Positions 16,156 through 25,469 of a stretch of 64,000 bases of DNA are shown here, one piece after another. The position numbers and the translations under genes are program-made. A model generated the notes under the pieces. That model was given only the letters and a program-made list of their open reading frames with translations. It did no database searches and had not been told where the DNA came from. Each line of letters opens with the position of its first letter. Position 1 is the first letter of the stretch. This DNA is from Jiangella alba (GTDB lineage: Bacteria > Actinomycetota > Actinomycetes > Jiangellales > Jiangellaceae): contig NZ_FNUC01000003.1 of NCBI RefSeq assembly GCF_900106035.1, positions 1,240,001-1,304,000 on the forward strand, read 5' to 3'.

Positions 16156-17303
16156 CACACCACCCCGTAGGCCGACAGCAGCGACGTGAACCGGGCGGCC
16201 GCCAGCGCCGGGTCCGGGAACAGCCCGGCCGCGTCGGCCAGTTCGAACGTGCGCACCAGGTGGGGGAGCGACCGCGCGCTCTGCAGCCCGCCGACCATGA
16301 CGAACCCCGGCTGCAGGCCGGACAGCCAGGCGAGGAACGCGATGCCGGCCTTGTAGTAATAGGTCGGCTCGCCGAACACCTGACGGGCCAGCGGGACGGT
16401 CGGTGCGAAGGCGGCCTCGTAGGCGGCGACGTCGCCGCGGTCCAGCGCCTGCAGCGCCGCCGACGCCGCGGGGGCGATGGCGGCGAAGATCCCGAGCAGC
16501 GCGTCGGACGAGCCGCGGATCAGCGCCGGGTAGTTGAAGTCGTCGCCGGTGTAGAGCCGGACTCCGGACGGCAGCCGCGGCCGCAGCGCCTCCTCGAACG
16601 CGGCATCCAGCAGCGACACCTTGATGCCGTCGACCTTCGCCGCGTGGTCCTCGATCAGCGCCACCACGTGGTCGGCCGCGACGCCGACGTCGTCGGCGCC
16701 CCAGTAGCCGGCCAGCGCGGGGTCGAACATCGGTCCCAGCCAGTGCAGGATCACCGGCGCCGACGCCTGCGCGAGCAACCGGTCGTAGACCTTGCGGTAG
16801 TCGTCCGGGCCGGTCGCGACGGCGGCCAGCTGGCGGCTGGCCATGAGGATGACCTGGGCGCCGGCATCCTCGACGACGCCGAGCTGCTCTTCGTAGGCGG
16901 CCGCGACGGTGTCGAGGGACGCGGGACCGGTGAGGTGGTCGGTGCCGGCGCCGGCCGCGATGCGCCCGCCCGCGGCGCGTGCCTCGGCCGCGCTGCGCCG
17001 GATCAGCTCCTGCGTGGCCGCCCAGTCCAGGCCCATGCCGCGCTGCGCGGTGTCCATCGCCTCGGCGACGCCCAGGCCGTACGACCACAGGTGCCGCCGG
17101 AACGCCAGCGTGTGCTCCCAGTCGACGACGGCGGGAGCGCCGGGCCGGTTCTCGCCCAGCGGGTCGGCGACGACGTGCGCGGCGGCGAACGCGACCCGCG
17201 ACGTGAACGGCGCCGTGGGCCGCTCCCACGAGCCCGGAGGACTCATCGTGTACGTGCGCAGCCCGCCGTCCGCGCCCGGCAGCCGCAGGTCGAGGCCGGT
17301 CAC
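16155..17303 (-). CDS. DUF993 family protein, dihydrodipicolinate-synthase-like
   Basis: 382 aa, normal length for DUF993 (a TIM-barrel family usually annotated as dihydrodipicolinate-synthase-like). Conserved features: VVDWEHTLAFRRHLWSYGLG, MDTAQRGMGLDWAATQELIR, GAGTDHL, VILHWLGPMFDPALAGYWG, VDGIKVSLLD (candidate Schiff-base lysine of the aldolase type) and YTGDDFNYPALI. An aldolase or lyase reaction on a keto sugar is an inference. The GTG start overlaps the TGA of the upstream Gfo/Idh gene (GTGA), and its own TGA overlaps the next ATG, so the three genes are translationally coupled. Confidence 0.87.
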   Translation of the reverse strand: MTGLDLRLPGADGGLRTYTMSPPGSWERPTAPFTSRVAFAAAHVVADPLGENRPGAPAVVDWEHTLAFRRHLWSYGLGVAEAMDTAQRGMGLDWAATQELIRRSAAEARAAGGRIAAGAGTDHLTGPASLDTVAAAYEEQLGVVEDAGAQVILMASRQLAAVATGPDDYRKVYDRLLAQASAPVILHWLGPMFDPALAGYWGADDVGVAADHVVALIEDHAAKVDGIKVSLLDAAFEEALRPRLPSGVRLYTGDDFNYPALIRGSSDALLGIFAAIAPAASAALQALDRGDVAAYEAAFAPTVPLARQVFGEPTYYYKAGIAFLAWLSGLQPGFVMVGGLQSARSLPHLVRTFELADAAGLFPDPALAAARFTSLLSAYGVV

Positions 17304-18451
17304 AGCGTCAGCTCCGGCAGCTCCACCCGGCAGCCGCCGTCGGACGACTGCAGCCCGGCCTGCGCGAGCCGCACCCCGCGGGCGCCGGCGAGGAAGTCGT
17401 ACGGGTGCGGGCCGTCCTCGGCGACGTGCCGCACGAACTGCTCCCACTGCGCCATGAAGCCGTTCTTCGGCGGCGCGTTGTCGGGGACGTCCTGCCACTG
17501 CTCGCGGTAGCGCTGCTCGTCGGCGAGGTCGGGGTTCCACGTCGGCCGCGGCGTGGCGGTGCGCGGCTGGATGACGCAGTGGTGCAGCCCGGCGACCGCG
17601 CTGCCGAGCGTGCCGTCGACCTGCAGCTCCAGCAGCTCGTCGCGGTGCACGCGCACCGCCCACGACGAGTTGAACTGGGCGACGGCGCCGCCGGCCAGCT
17701 CGAAGATCGCGTAGGCGGCGTCGTCGGCGGTGACGTCGTAGCGCCGGCCGCGCTCGTCCCACCGCTCCGGGATGTGCGTGACGGCGCGCGCGGTGACCGC
17801 CTCGACCCGGCCGAACAGGTTCGTCAGCACGTAGTCCCAGTGGCAGAACATGTCGACGACGATGCCGCCGCCGTCCTCGCTGCGGTAGTTCCAGCTGGGC
17901 CGCTGCGCCTGCTGCCAGTCGCCCTCGAACACCCAGTAGCCGAACTCGCCGCGCACCGACAGGATGCGGCCGAAGAACCCGCTGTCGATCAGCCGGCGCA
18001 GCTTCAGCAGCCCGGGCAGGAACAGCTTGTCGTGCACGACGCCGTTCTTCACGCCGGCCGTCCTGGCCCGCTTGGCCAGCGTCAGCGCGCCCTCGACGGT
18101 CTCGGACACCGGCTTCTCGGTGTAGACGTGCTTGCCGGCGTCGATCGCCTTGACGATCGCCTCCTCGCGCACGGAGGTCAGCTGGGCGTCGAAGTAGACG
18201 ACGTTGGCGGCGTCGCCGAGCGCGGTGTCGAGGTCGGTGGTCCACCGTTCCAGGCCGTGCCGCGTCGCGAGGTCGCGCAGCTTCTCCTCGCTGCGGCCCA
18301 CCAGGAGCGGGTCGAGCGTGACGCGGGAGCCGTCGGACAGCTCGACCCCGCCCTGCTCGTTGATCGCGAGGATCGACCGGACCAGATGCTGCCGGTAACC
18401 CATGCGGCCGGTGACGCCGTTCATCACGACACCGAGCGACTTGACTGCCAT
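17300..18451 (-). CDS. Gfo/Idh/MocA family NAD(P)-dependent oxidoreductase
   Basis: 383 aa. The N-terminal nucleotide-binding part is VVMNGVTGRMGYRQHL, an unusual variant of the GxGxxG loop seen in this dehydrogenase branch. HVYTEKPVSETVEGAL is the family EKP motif with the catalytic Lys. Further features are GVVHDKLFLPGL, WNYRSEDGGGIVVDMFCHWD and FGRVEAVTA. It probably oxidises or reduces a sugar at one carbon as the first gene of the operon with DUF993 and the isomerase. A strong GGAGGTGG ribosome site precedes the ATG. A LacI-type operator overlaps the region just upstream of that site, so repression by the adjacent LacI protein is likely. Confidence 0.9.
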   Translation of the reverse strand: MAVKSLGVVMNGVTGRMGYRQHLVRSILAINEQGGVELSDGSRVTLDPLLVGRSEEKLRDLATRHGLERWTTDLDTALGDAANVVYFDAQLTSVREEAIVKAIDAGKHVYTEKPVSETVEGALTLAKRARTAGVKNGVVHDKLFLPGLLKLRRLIDSGFFGRILSVRGEFGYWVFEGDWQQAQRPSWNYRSEDGGGIVVDMFCHWDYVLTNLFGRVEAVTARAVTHIPERWDERGRRYDVTADDAAYAIFELAGGAVAQFNSSWAVRVHRDELLELQVDGTLGSAVAGLHHCVIQPRTATPRPTWNPDLADEQRYREQWQDVPDNAPPKNGFMAQWEQFVRHVAEDGPHPYDFLAGARGVRLAQAGLQSSDGGCRVELPELTL

Positions 18452-18463
18452 GCCACCTCCTGT

Positions 18464-18477
18464 GGAAAGCGCTTGCC
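18464..18477. promoter_or_regulatory. LacI-type operator GGAAAGCGCTTGCC
   Basis: Matches the LacI/CcpA-like pattern with an AAGCGCTT centre. It lies 13-26 bp upstream of the Gfo/Idh start codon, next to its ribosome site. The LacI gene at 18690-19739 is the obvious candidate binder. Confidence 0.7.
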
Positions 18478-18585
18478 CACACACCGTACGGCGTGGCGGC
18501 GCGGGCGCGCAACCTCTGGTGCGACGGGGATGTCGCCAGGTGGCGGGCGGTTCGGGCCGAATTAGTCGTGCCACCTGGCCAAATA

Positions 18586-18601
18586 GGGAAGGCGCTTACC
18601 C
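18586..18601. promoter_or_regulatory. Second LacI-like site GGGAAGGCGCTTACCC
   Basis: Imperfect palindrome (GGGAAG/CTTACCC) with the same GCGCTT half-site as 18464-18477, in the 238-bp gap between the LacI gene and the operon it probably controls. Confidence 0.5.
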
Positions 18602-18689
18602 GGCGGCGGACGGAAAGCCGGGGCCAGGCTGGTGAGGCCAGGCCGCGGTGGGCCGGGCGGGGTCAGGCCGCGGCGGTGGGTCGGCGGGA

Positions 18690-19739
18690 TCAGGCCGGCG
18701 AGGCCGCGACGGTGCGGGTGCTCTGGCGGAGGACGACCTCGCCCTTGATGCGCCGGGTGCGCGGCTTGGTGCGGTCGGCGGCGCTCAGCACCAGCTCGAA
18801 CGCCGACGCGCCGACCTTCTCCAGCGGCAGCCGGACCGTCGTCAGGGCCGGGTTGACGTCGCGCAGGGTGCTGATGTCGTCGAAGCCGGCGAGGCCGATG
18901 TCGCGGGGGACCTCCAGGCCCTGCTCGCGCCCGGCCACCATGGCGCCGACGGCCATGACGTCGTTGACGGCGAAGACGCAGTCGAGCTCGCCGATGCGGC
19001 CGAGCAGCGTGCTCATGGCCTGGTAGCCGCCGTCGCGGGTGAACGCGCCGTGGACGACGAACGCGGGGTCGAGGTCGATGCCGGAGCGGCCGAGCCCTTC
19101 GCGGAACCCGTGGACGCGGTCGCGCGCCGTCAGCATGGCGTCGGGACCGGCCAGCACGCCGAAGCGGCGGTAGCCGAGGTCGACCAGCGACGTGGCGAGT
19201 TCACGGGCGCCGAGGCGGTTCTCGATGACGACGGTGTCGACGGGGAGCTGCTTCTGCGAGATCGCGACGACGTTGCCGCCGTCGTTCTCGAAGATGTCGA
19301 TCTCGCGGCGCAGCGCCTCGGCGACCGGGCTGTCGTCCATGCGGCTGCCGGCGAGGATGACGGCGCGGCTGCGCTGCCCGCGCAGCGCGACGAGGTAGTC
19401 GACCTCGCGCTCGGGCCGGCGCAGCGTGCTGCCGAGCGTGACGAGGACGTGGTGTCCCTCGGCGGCCTCCATGACGCCGGCGGCGATGGAGGAGAAGTAG
19501 GGGTCGGCGATGTCGTGCACCACCAGGCCGACGACGTTGGTGCGGCCCCGCGCCATGGCCTGGGCCTGCGCGTTCGCGGCATAGTTGAGGCTGCGGGCGG
19601 CGGCGAGGACGCGCTCACGCAGGTCGTCGCCGACCTTGCGGGTGCTGCCGTTCAACGCGCGCGACGCCGTGGCCAGCGAGACGCCGGCGCGGGCTGCGAC
19701 GTCCATCAGCGTGACCGAACCGCGCGGTTGCTCGGCCAT
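18690..19739 (-). CDS. LacI-family transcriptional regulator
   Basis: 349 aa. The N-terminal helix-turn-helix is VTLMDVAARAGVSLATASRALNG (residues about 9-31), followed by the hinge region and a periplasmic-binding-like sugar domain (NVVGLVVHDIADPYFSSIA, GLAGFDDISTLRDVNPALTTV). It is encoded upstream of and in the same direction as the Gfo/Idh-DUF993-isomerase operon. LacI-type sites lie before that operon and before its own start (19759-19771), so local control plus autoregulation is likely. The next operon on the other strand is the inositol operon, which carries a different operator type. Confidence 0.93.
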   Translation of the reverse strand: MAEQPRGSVTLMDVAARAGVSLATASRALNGSTRKVGDDLRERVLAAARSLNYAANAQAQAMARGRTNVVGLVVHDIADPYFSSIAAGVMEAAEGHHVLVTLGSTLRRPEREVDYLVALRGQRSRAVILAGSRMDDSPVAEALRREIDIFENDGGNVVAISQKQLPVDTVVIENRLGARELATSLVDLGYRRFGVLAGPDAMLTARDRVHGFREGLGRSGIDLDPAFVVHGAFTRDGGYQAMSTLLGRIGELDCVFAVNDVMAVGAMVAGREQGLEVPRDIGLAGFDDISTLRDVNPALTTVRLPLEKVGASAFELVLSAADRTKPRTRRIKGEVVLRQSTRTVAASPA

Positions 19740-19758
19740 GACTCTCCCGTCGTCCGAA

Positions 19759-19771
19759 GGAATGCGCTTCC
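19759..19771. promoter_or_regulatory. LacI-type operator upstream of the lacI-family gene
   Basis: GGAATGCGCTTCC is a palindrome with a single off-centre mismatch. It shares the GCGCTT core with 18464-18477 and lies 20 bp upstream of the LacI start, suggesting autoregulation. Confidence 0.6.
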
Positions 19772-19836
19772 ACGATAGACCTCGCGGCCCGGTGTGGTTC
19801 GCAGGACGGCACGAGGAGAGTTCGTCAGTATGTTAG

Positions 19837-19853
19837 TTTGTCTAGACAAAGTC
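19837..19853 (+). promoter_or_regulatory. Inositol operon operator, perfect palindrome TTTGTCTAGACAAA
   Basis: A 14-bp perfect palindrome followed by GTC, 15 bp before the first iol start codon. GTCTAGAC fits the half-site pattern of HutC-subfamily GntR regulators. A near-copy (TTGTCAGGACAAAGTC) lies at 50535-50550 before the iolE-like gene. Confidence 0.65.
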
Positions 19854-19867
19854 TGGAGGGAGCGCGC

Positions 19868-20866
19868 ATGCGTGTGGGGTTCGTCGGGGTCGGCCGCATC
19901 GGGGCGGCGCACGCGCAGGTGGTGCGCGACCATCCGGCGGTGACGGCGGTGCGGGTGGCCGACGCCGACCCGGTCCGGGCCGGCAAGGTCGCCGCCGAGC
20001 TGGGCGTCGAGGCCGTCGCCACGCCGGCCGAGGCGTTCACGGACGTCGACGCGGTCGTCATCGCGGCCGCGACGTCGGCGCACGCCGAGCTGATGATCGC
20101 CGCCGCCGAAGCCGGGCTGCCGGTGTTCTGCGAGAAGCCGGTCGCCCCCGACGTCGCCGGGACGCGCGCCGTCCTGGCCGCGGTCGAGGCCGCGGGCGTC
20201 GCGACGCAGATCGGGTTCCAGCGCCGGTTCGACGCCGGCTACACCGCCGCCCGCGAGGCGGTGCGGACGGGCGCGCTCGGCGAGGTCCGCCGGCTGCACC
20301 TCATCACCGCCGACGCCGAGCCGCCGCACCCGTCGTACGTCCCGACCTCCGGCGGCATCTACCGCGACTGCCACATCCACGACTTCGACATCCTGCGCTG
20401 GGTCACCGGCCGCGAGGTCACCACGGTGTACGCGACCGGCGCCAACCGCGGCGCCGAGGTCTTCGCCGCCAGCGGCGACGTCGACGAGTCGGCGGCCGTG
20501 CTGACGCTCGACGACGGCACGCTGGCGACGCTGCAGGGCTCGCGCTACAACGGCGCCGGCTACGACGTGCGCATGGAGGTCGCCGGCACCGCCGGCACCC
20601 ATGTCGTCGGGCTGGACGAGCACGCCGCGCTGACCTCCGCCGAGCCCGGCGTCACGTTCCCCGGCGGCACGCCGTTCCGCGAGTTCTGGTCCCGGTTCCG
20701 GCCCGCCTACGAGGCCGAGATCGCCGCGTTCGTCGACGTCGCCCGCGGCGAGCGGGAGAGCCCGTGCACCGTCGCCGACGCGCTGGAGAGCTTCTACGTC
20801 GCCGAGGCGGCGACGCTCTCGCGCACCGAAGGCCGCGTCGTCAGGATTGCTGAGGTGAAGGTGTGA
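19868..20866 (+). CDS. iolG: Inositol 2-dehydrogenase (Gfo/Idh/MocA family)
   Basis: 332 aa, usual for IolG, which oxidises myo-inositol to scyllo-inosose with NAD+. Features: FVGVGRIGAAHAQVV (Rossmann loop), VFCEKPVAPDVAGTR (EKP with catalytic Lys), IGFQRRFDAGYTAA, and DCHIHDFDILRWVTGRE carrying the His-Asp-His set used in catalysis. An iol assignment rather than another dehydrogenase rests on being first in an operon with iolC, iolB, iolD and iolA. GGAGGG precedes the ATG. The last codon overlaps the next start (GTGA). Confidence 0.9.
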   Translation: MRVGFVGVGRIGAAHAQVVRDHPAVTAVRVADADPVRAGKVAAELGVEAVATPAEAFTDVDAVVIAAATSAHAELMIAAAEAGLPVFCEKPVAPDVAGTRAVLAAVEAAGVATQIGFQRRFDAGYTAAREAVRTGALGEVRRLHLITADAEPPHPSYVPTSGGIYRDCHIHDFDILRWVTGREVTTVYATGANRGAEVFAASGDVDESAAVLTLDDGTLATLQGSRYNGAGYDVRMEVAGTAGTHVVGLDEHAALTSAEPGVTFPGGTPFREFWSRFRPAYEAEIAAFVDVARGERESPCTVADALESFYVAEAATLSRTEGRVVRIAEVKV

Positions 20867-21828
20867 ACTTCGAAGTGCTGACCATCGGCCGCGTCGGCGT
20901 CGACATCTATCCTGAGATACCCCCGGGCCAGGCAGGCGTCGGCCTCGACGACGCCACCACGTTCACAAAATACCTCGGCGGCTCCGCCACCAACGTCGCC
21001 GTCGCCGCCGCGCGGCACGGCCGCCGTTCCGCCGTCATCACCCGCACCGGCGCCGACCCGCTCGGCCGCTTCGTGCACAAGGCGCTGACGGGGTACGGCG
21101 TCGACGACCGCTTCGTGACGGCCGTCGACGACCTCGCGACGCCGGTGACGCTGTGCGAGATCTTCCCGCCGGACGACTTCCCGATCTACTTCTACGGCCG
21201 CACGCCGACGGCGCCGGACCTGCAGGTCCACGCCGACGAGCTGGACCTCGACGCCGTCCGCGAGGCCGGCATCTTCTGGGCGACGGTCACCGGGCTGTGC
21301 CAGGAGCCGAGCCGGTCGGCCACGCTGGCCGCGCTGGAGGCGCGCGGGCGGCGCGGCATCACCGTCCTCGACCTCGACTGGCGGCCGATGTTCTGGGAGT
21401 CGCGCGAGGCCGCCCGGCCGGTCGTCCAGGAGGCGCTGCGGCACGTCACGCACGCCGTCGGCAACGTCGACGAGGCCGAGACGGCGGTCGGCACCCGCGA
21501 TCCGCACGCCGCGGCGAAGGCGCTGCGCGAGGAGCACGGCGTCGCCGCCGCCGTCGTCAAGCAGGGCCCGAAGGGCGTCCTCGCGGTCGACGACACCGGC
21601 GAGCACGAGGTCGCGCCGATCCTCGTCGACGTGCTCAACGGTCTCGGCGCCGGCGACGCGTTCGGCGGTGCGCTGTGCCATCAGCTGCTCGACGGGCGCA
21701 GCCTCGGCGAGGCCGTGCGGTTCGCCAACGCGGCCGGCGCGATCGTCGCGACCCGCCTGGCCTGCTCCGACGCCATGCCGACGACGGCCGAGGTGGCCGC
21801 GTTCCTGGAGGCCGCAGATGTCCGCTGA
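20863..21828 (+). CDS. iolC: 5-dehydro-2-deoxygluconokinase
   Basis: 321 aa PfkB-type kinase. It phosphorylates 5-dehydro-2-deoxygluconate in inositol catabolism. Motifs: LGGSATNVAVAAARHG (PfkB signature 1), VLDLDWRPMFW as typical for IolC, and the C-terminal signature DVLNGLGAGDAFGGAL with the catalytic Asp. The GTG start overlaps the iolG stop. No C-terminal DUF2090 domain is present; instead the next gene encodes a separate aldolase-like protein. Confidence 0.93.
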   Translation: MNFEVLTIGRVGVDIYPEIPPGQAGVGLDDATTFTKYLGGSATNVAVAAARHGRRSAVITRTGADPLGRFVHKALTGYGVDDRFVTAVDDLATPVTLCEIFPPDDFPIYFYGRTPTAPDLQVHADELDLDAVREAGIFWATVTGLCQEPSRSATLAALEARGRRGITVLDLDWRPMFWESREAARPVVQEALRHVTHAVGNVDEAETAVGTRDPHAAAKALREEHGVAAAVVKQGPKGVLAVDDTGEHEVAPILVDVLNGLGAGDAFGGALCHQLLDGRSLGEAVRFANAAGAIVATRLACSDAMPTTAEVAAFLEAADVR

Positions 21829-22708
21829 CCAGCTGCGCGCGATCGTCGAGACGCGCATCCACCGGCCGGAGGCGATCGCCGCGGCGGCCGCCGCCCGCAA
21901 GCGACCGGCGTCGCTGCTCGGCCCGACCGGCAAGCTCATGGTCATCGCGGCCGACCACCCGGCCCGCGGCGCCCTGCGGGCCGGACGCGACGCGCTGGCG
22001 ATGGCCGACCGTGGCGAGCTGCTGGACCGCCTGGTCGTCGCGCTGAGCCGGCCCGGCGTCAACGGCGTGCTCGCGACCGCCGACGTGCTCGAGGACCTGC
22101 TGCTGCTCGGCGCCCTGGACGACAAGGTCGTGGTCGGCTCGATGAACCGCGGCGGCCTGGCCGGCACGGTCTTCGAGATCGACGACCGCTTCACCGGCTA
22201 CGACGCCGGTGGCCTCGACGCCATGGGCTTCGAGATGGGCAAGATGCTGCTGCGCATCGACCCCGGCGATCCGGCGACGGCGCCGACGCTGCAGGCCTGC
22301 GGGCACGCCATCGACGACCTCGCCGAGCGCCGGAAGATCGCGCTGGTCGAGCCGTTCATCTCCTACCGCGACGACGACGGCCGGCTGCGCAACGACCTCT
22401 CCACCGAGGCGGTCGTCCGGTCGGTGGCGGTCGCGGCCGGGCTCGGCAACACGTCGGCCTACACCTGGCTGAAGCTGCCCGTCGTCGACGACGACCCGGC
22501 CGGCATGGAGCGGGTGCTGGCGGCGTCGACGCTGCCGGCGGTGCTGCTCGGCGGCGAGGTCCCGGACGACCCGGACGCCGCGTTCCGGCAGTGGGAGAAG
22601 GTGCTGCGGCTGCCGACGGCGCTCGGCCTGGTGGTCGGGCGGTCGCTGCTGTACCCGCCGGACGGCGACGTGGAGGCGGCGGTCGACACGGCGGTGAGCC
22701 TGCTATGA
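21818..22708 (+). CDS. Cgl0158-type class I aldolase of the inositol operon
   Basis: 296 aa. Resembles the actinobacterial Cgl0158/DeoC-LacD-like aldolase family found inside iol operons, which probably splits 2-deoxy-5-keto-gluconate-6-phosphate to dihydroxyacetone phosphate and malonate semialdehyde, the IolJ step. Seen: KLMVIAADHPARGALRAG, VLATADVLEDLLLLGALDD, GSMNRGGLAG, ALVEPFISYRDDDG and YTWLKLPVVDD (lysine candidate). The ATG at 21818 overlaps the iolC end by 11 bp, with GGAGG upstream inside iolC. Its TGA overlaps the iolB ATG. The role as IolJ replacement is an inference from context. Confidence 0.85.
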   Translation: MSADQLRAIVETRIHRPEAIAAAAAARKRPASLLGPTGKLMVIAADHPARGALRAGRDALAMADRGELLDRLVVALSRPGVNGVLATADVLEDLLLLGALDDKVVVGSMNRGGLAGTVFEIDDRFTGYDAGGLDAMGFEMGKMLLRIDPGDPATAPTLQACGHAIDDLAERRKIALVEPFISYRDDDGRLRNDLSTEAVVRSVAVAAGLGNTSAYTWLKLPVVDDDPAGMERVLAASTLPAVLLGGEVPDDPDAAFRQWEKVLRLPTALGLVVGRSLLYPPDGDVEAAVDTAVSLL

Positions 22709-23568
22709 GCTGGTACCACCCGGCCGGGACCGCCGCGCGCGGCCCCTACGCCGTCGAGCTGAGCCCGTCGACCGTCGAGGGCTGGCGGTGGACGTCGCTG
22801 CGGGTGCTCGAGCTGGGCCCGGGGGAGTCGCACACGTTCGAGACCGGCGCCGAGGAGCTGTTCGTGCTGCCGCTCAGCGGCGGCGGCACCGTCGACGCCG
22901 ACGGGCAGCGGTTCGAGCTGACCGGCCGTCCCGACGTGTTCAGCGGCCCGTCCGACACCGTCTACGTGCCGCGGGACGCGACGGTGACCGTCACCGCCGC
23001 CGCCCGGGCCCGGTTCGCGCTGCCGGCCGCGCCCTGCACGAACCGGCTGGCCGCCCGCTACCTGCCCGCGAGCGACGTCGCCGTCGAGATCCGCGGCGCC
23101 GGCAGCTCCACCCGTCAGGTGCACAACTTCGGCTCGGCCGGCACGTTCGACGCGGACCGGCTGATCGCCGTCGAGGTCGTGACGCCGGCCGGCAACTGGT
23201 CGTCGTACCCGCCGCACAAGCACGACGAGGACCTCCCCGGCGTCGAGTCGGAGCTGGAGGAGATCTACTACTTCGAGGTCAGTGACCCGGCCGGGTTCGG
23301 CTACCACCGCGTCTACGGCACCGACGACCGGCCGATCGACGTGCTGGCCGAGGTGCGCTCCGGCGATGTCGTGCTGGTGCCGCACGGCTGGCACGGCCCG
23401 TCCGTCGCCGCGCCCGGGTACCACCTGTACTACCTGAACGTCATGGCCGGTCCGGGCGCCACCCGCGAGTGGCTGATCAGCGACGACCCGGCGCACGCCT
23501 GGGTCCGCGACGAGTGGGCGGCGCAGGCGCCCGACCCGCGTCTGCCCATGGGGAGGGAGCAGCGATGA
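22705..23568 (+). CDS. iolB: 5-deoxy-glucuronate isomerase
   Basis: 287 aa double-cupin protein, usual IolB length. It converts 5-deoxy-D-glucuronate to 5-dehydro-2-deoxy-D-gluconate. Typical IolB words: [37 protein letters not shown], and [21 protein letters not shown] carrying the metal-binding His, His and Glu, followed by [31 protein letters not shown] overlap with the upstream aldolase gene and with iolD downstream. Confidence 0.96.
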   Translation: MSWYHPAGTAARGPYAVELSPSTVEGWRWTSLRVLELGPGESHTFETGAEELFVLPLSGGGTVDADGQRFELTGRPDVFSGPSDTVYVPRDATVTVTAAARARFALPAAPCTNRLAARYLPASDVAVEIRGAGSSTRQVHNFGSAGTFDADRLIAVEVVTPAGNWSSYPPHKHDEDLPGVESELEEIYYFEVSDPAGFGYHRVYGTDDRPIDVLAEVRSGDVVLVPHGWHGPSVAAPGYHLYYLNVMAGPGATREWLISDDPAHAWVRDEWAAQAPDPRLPMGREQR

Positions 23569-25469
23569 GGCTGACGGTCGCGCAGGCCACGGTCCGGTTC
23601 CTGGCCGCGCAGTTCACCGAGCGCGACGGCGCCGAGCACCGGCTGATCGAGGGCTGCTTCGGCATCTTCGGGCACGGCAACGTGGCCGGCCTCGGCCAGG
23701 CGCTGCTGGAGGCCGAGCTGGCCGACCCCGGCGCGCTGCCGTACCACCAGGCCCGCAACGAGCAGGGCATGGTGCACGCGGCGGTCGGCTACGCCCGCAT
23801 GCGCAACCGGCTGTCGACGCTGGCCTGCACGTCGTCGATCGGCCCGGGTGCGACGAACATGGTCACCGGCGCCGCGCTGGCGACGATCAACCGGCTGCCG
23901 GTGCTGCTGCTGCCCGGCGACGTGTTCGCCACGCGGGTCGCCGACCCCGTCCTGCAGCAGCTGGAGCAGCCGCACGCGCCGGACGTCACCGTCAACGACA
24001 CGTTCCGGCCGGTGTCGCGCTACTTCGACCGCGTCTGGCGGCCCGAGCAGCTGCCGTCGGCGCTCCTCGGCGCCATGCGGGTGCTCACCGACCCGGCCGA
24101 GACCGGCGCCGTCACGGTGGCGATGCCGCAGGACGTGCAGGCCGAGGCGTTCGACTGGCCGGCCGAGCTGTTCGCGAAGCGGGTCTGGCACGTGCCGCGG
24201 GCCGTCCCGGAGCCGGCCGCGCTGGCCCGCGCCGCCGCGCTGGTGCGCGGGGCGAAGCGGCCGCTGATCGTCGCCGGCGGCGGCGTCATCTACAGCGAGG
24301 CGACCGACGCGCTGCGGGCGTTCGCCGAGGCCACCGGCATCCCCGTGGCCGAGACGCAGGCCGGCAAGGGCAGCCTGCCGTACGACCACCCGCTCGCGCT
24401 CGGCGCCGTCGGCGCCACCGGCACGCCCGGCGCCAACCGGTTCGCCCGCGAGGCCGACGTCGTCATCGGCATCGGCACCCGCTACAGCGACTTCACGACC
24501 GCGTCGCGGACGGCGTTCCAGGACCCCGGCGTGCGGTTCGTCAACGTCAACGTCACCGGGTTCGACGGCGCCAAGCACGCCGGACTGCCGCTGGTGGCCG
24601 ACGCCCGGGCCGCGCTCGAGGCGTTGACGTCCGAGCTGGCCGGCTGGTCGGTCGCGGCCGCCCACCGCGAGGCCGCGGCCGCCGCGAACCGCGAGTGGGA
24701 CGCCGTCGTCACCGCCGCCTACGGCGCCGGCCACCGGCCGCTGCCCGCGCAGACCGAGGTCGTCGGCGCCGTCAACGAGGTCAGCGGGCCGCGCGACGTC
24801 GTCGTCAACGCGGCCGGCTCGATGCCCGGCGAGCTGCACAAGCTGTGGCGCACCCGCGACCCGAAGGGCTACCACGTCGAGTACGGCTTCTCGACCATGG
24901 GCTACGAGATCGCCGCGGGCGTCGGCGTGCGCATGGCGGCGCCGGACCGCGACGTGTTCGTCATGGTCGGCGACGGCTCCTACCTGATGATGGCGCAGGA
25001 GCTGGTGACCGCCGTCCAGGAGCGCATCAAGGTCGTCGTCGTGCTGGTGCAGAACCACGGGTTCGCGTCCATCGGCTCGCTGTCCGAGTCGCTCGGGTCG
25101 CAGCGGTTCGGCACCGCCTACCGGTACCGGTCCGGCGAGAGCGGCCGGCTCGACGGCGGCGTGCTGCCGGTCGACCTCGCCGCCAACGCGGCCAGCCTGG
25201 GTGTCACCGTCGTCCGGGTCGCGACGGTGGACGAGCTGCGCGCGGCGCTGCGCGACGCGAAGGCCGCACCGGCCGACGGCGGCCCGATCCTGATCCACGT
25301 CGAGACCGACCCGCTGGCTGGCGCGCCGGACAGCGACTCCTGGTGGGACGTCCCCGTCAGCGAGACGGCGGCCCTGGACACCACCCGCGCGGCGCGCGCG
25401 GCGTACGAGCGGCAGAAGAAGGCGCAACGCCCCCTGGTGGGACGGCAGACGGAGGAGAACGACGCATGA
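23565..25469 (+). CDS. iolD: 3D-(3,5/4)-trihydroxycyclohexane-1,2-dione hydrolase (ThDP-dependent)
   Basis: 634 aa ThDP enzyme of the acetolactate-synthase fold. It hydrolyses the cyclic dione, opening the inositol ring. Seen: [15 protein letters not shown] (cofactor-activating Glu), [17 protein letters not shown], central FAD-like domain region [14 protein letters not shown], and the ThDP-Mg motif beginning [15 protein letters not shown] and ending in [30 protein letters not shown] is the IolD-type substrate loop. GGGAGGGAG precedes the start. It overlaps iolB and iolA by ATGA. Confidence 0.96.
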   Translation: MRLTVAQATVRFLAAQFTERDGAEHRLIEGCFGIFGHGNVAGLGQALLEAELADPGALPYHQARNEQGMVHAAVGYARMRNRLSTLACTSSIGPGATNMVTGAALATINRLPVLLLPGDVFATRVADPVLQQLEQPHAPDVTVNDTFRPVSRYFDRVWRPEQLPSALLGAMRVLTDPAETGAVTVAMPQDVQAEAFDWPAELFAKRVWHVPRAVPEPAALARAAALVRGAKRPLIVAGGGVIYSEATDALRAFAEATGIPVAETQAGKGSLPYDHPLALGAVGATGTPGANRFAREADVVIGIGTRYSDFTTASRTAFQDPGVRFVNVNVTGFDGAKHAGLPLVADARAALEALTSELAGWSVAAAHREAAAAANREWDAVVTAAYGAGHRPLPAQTEVVGAVNEVSGPRDVVVNAAGSMPGELHKLWRTRDPKGYHVEYGFSTMGYEIAAGVGVRMAAPDRDVFVMVGDGSYLMMAQELVTAVQERIKVVVVLVQNHGFASIGSLSESLGSQRFGTAYRYRSGESGRLDGGVLPVDLAANAASLGVTVVRVATVDELRAALRDAKAAPADGGPILIHVETDPLAGAPDSDSWWDVPVSETAALDTTRAARAAYERQKKAQRPLVGRQTEENDA

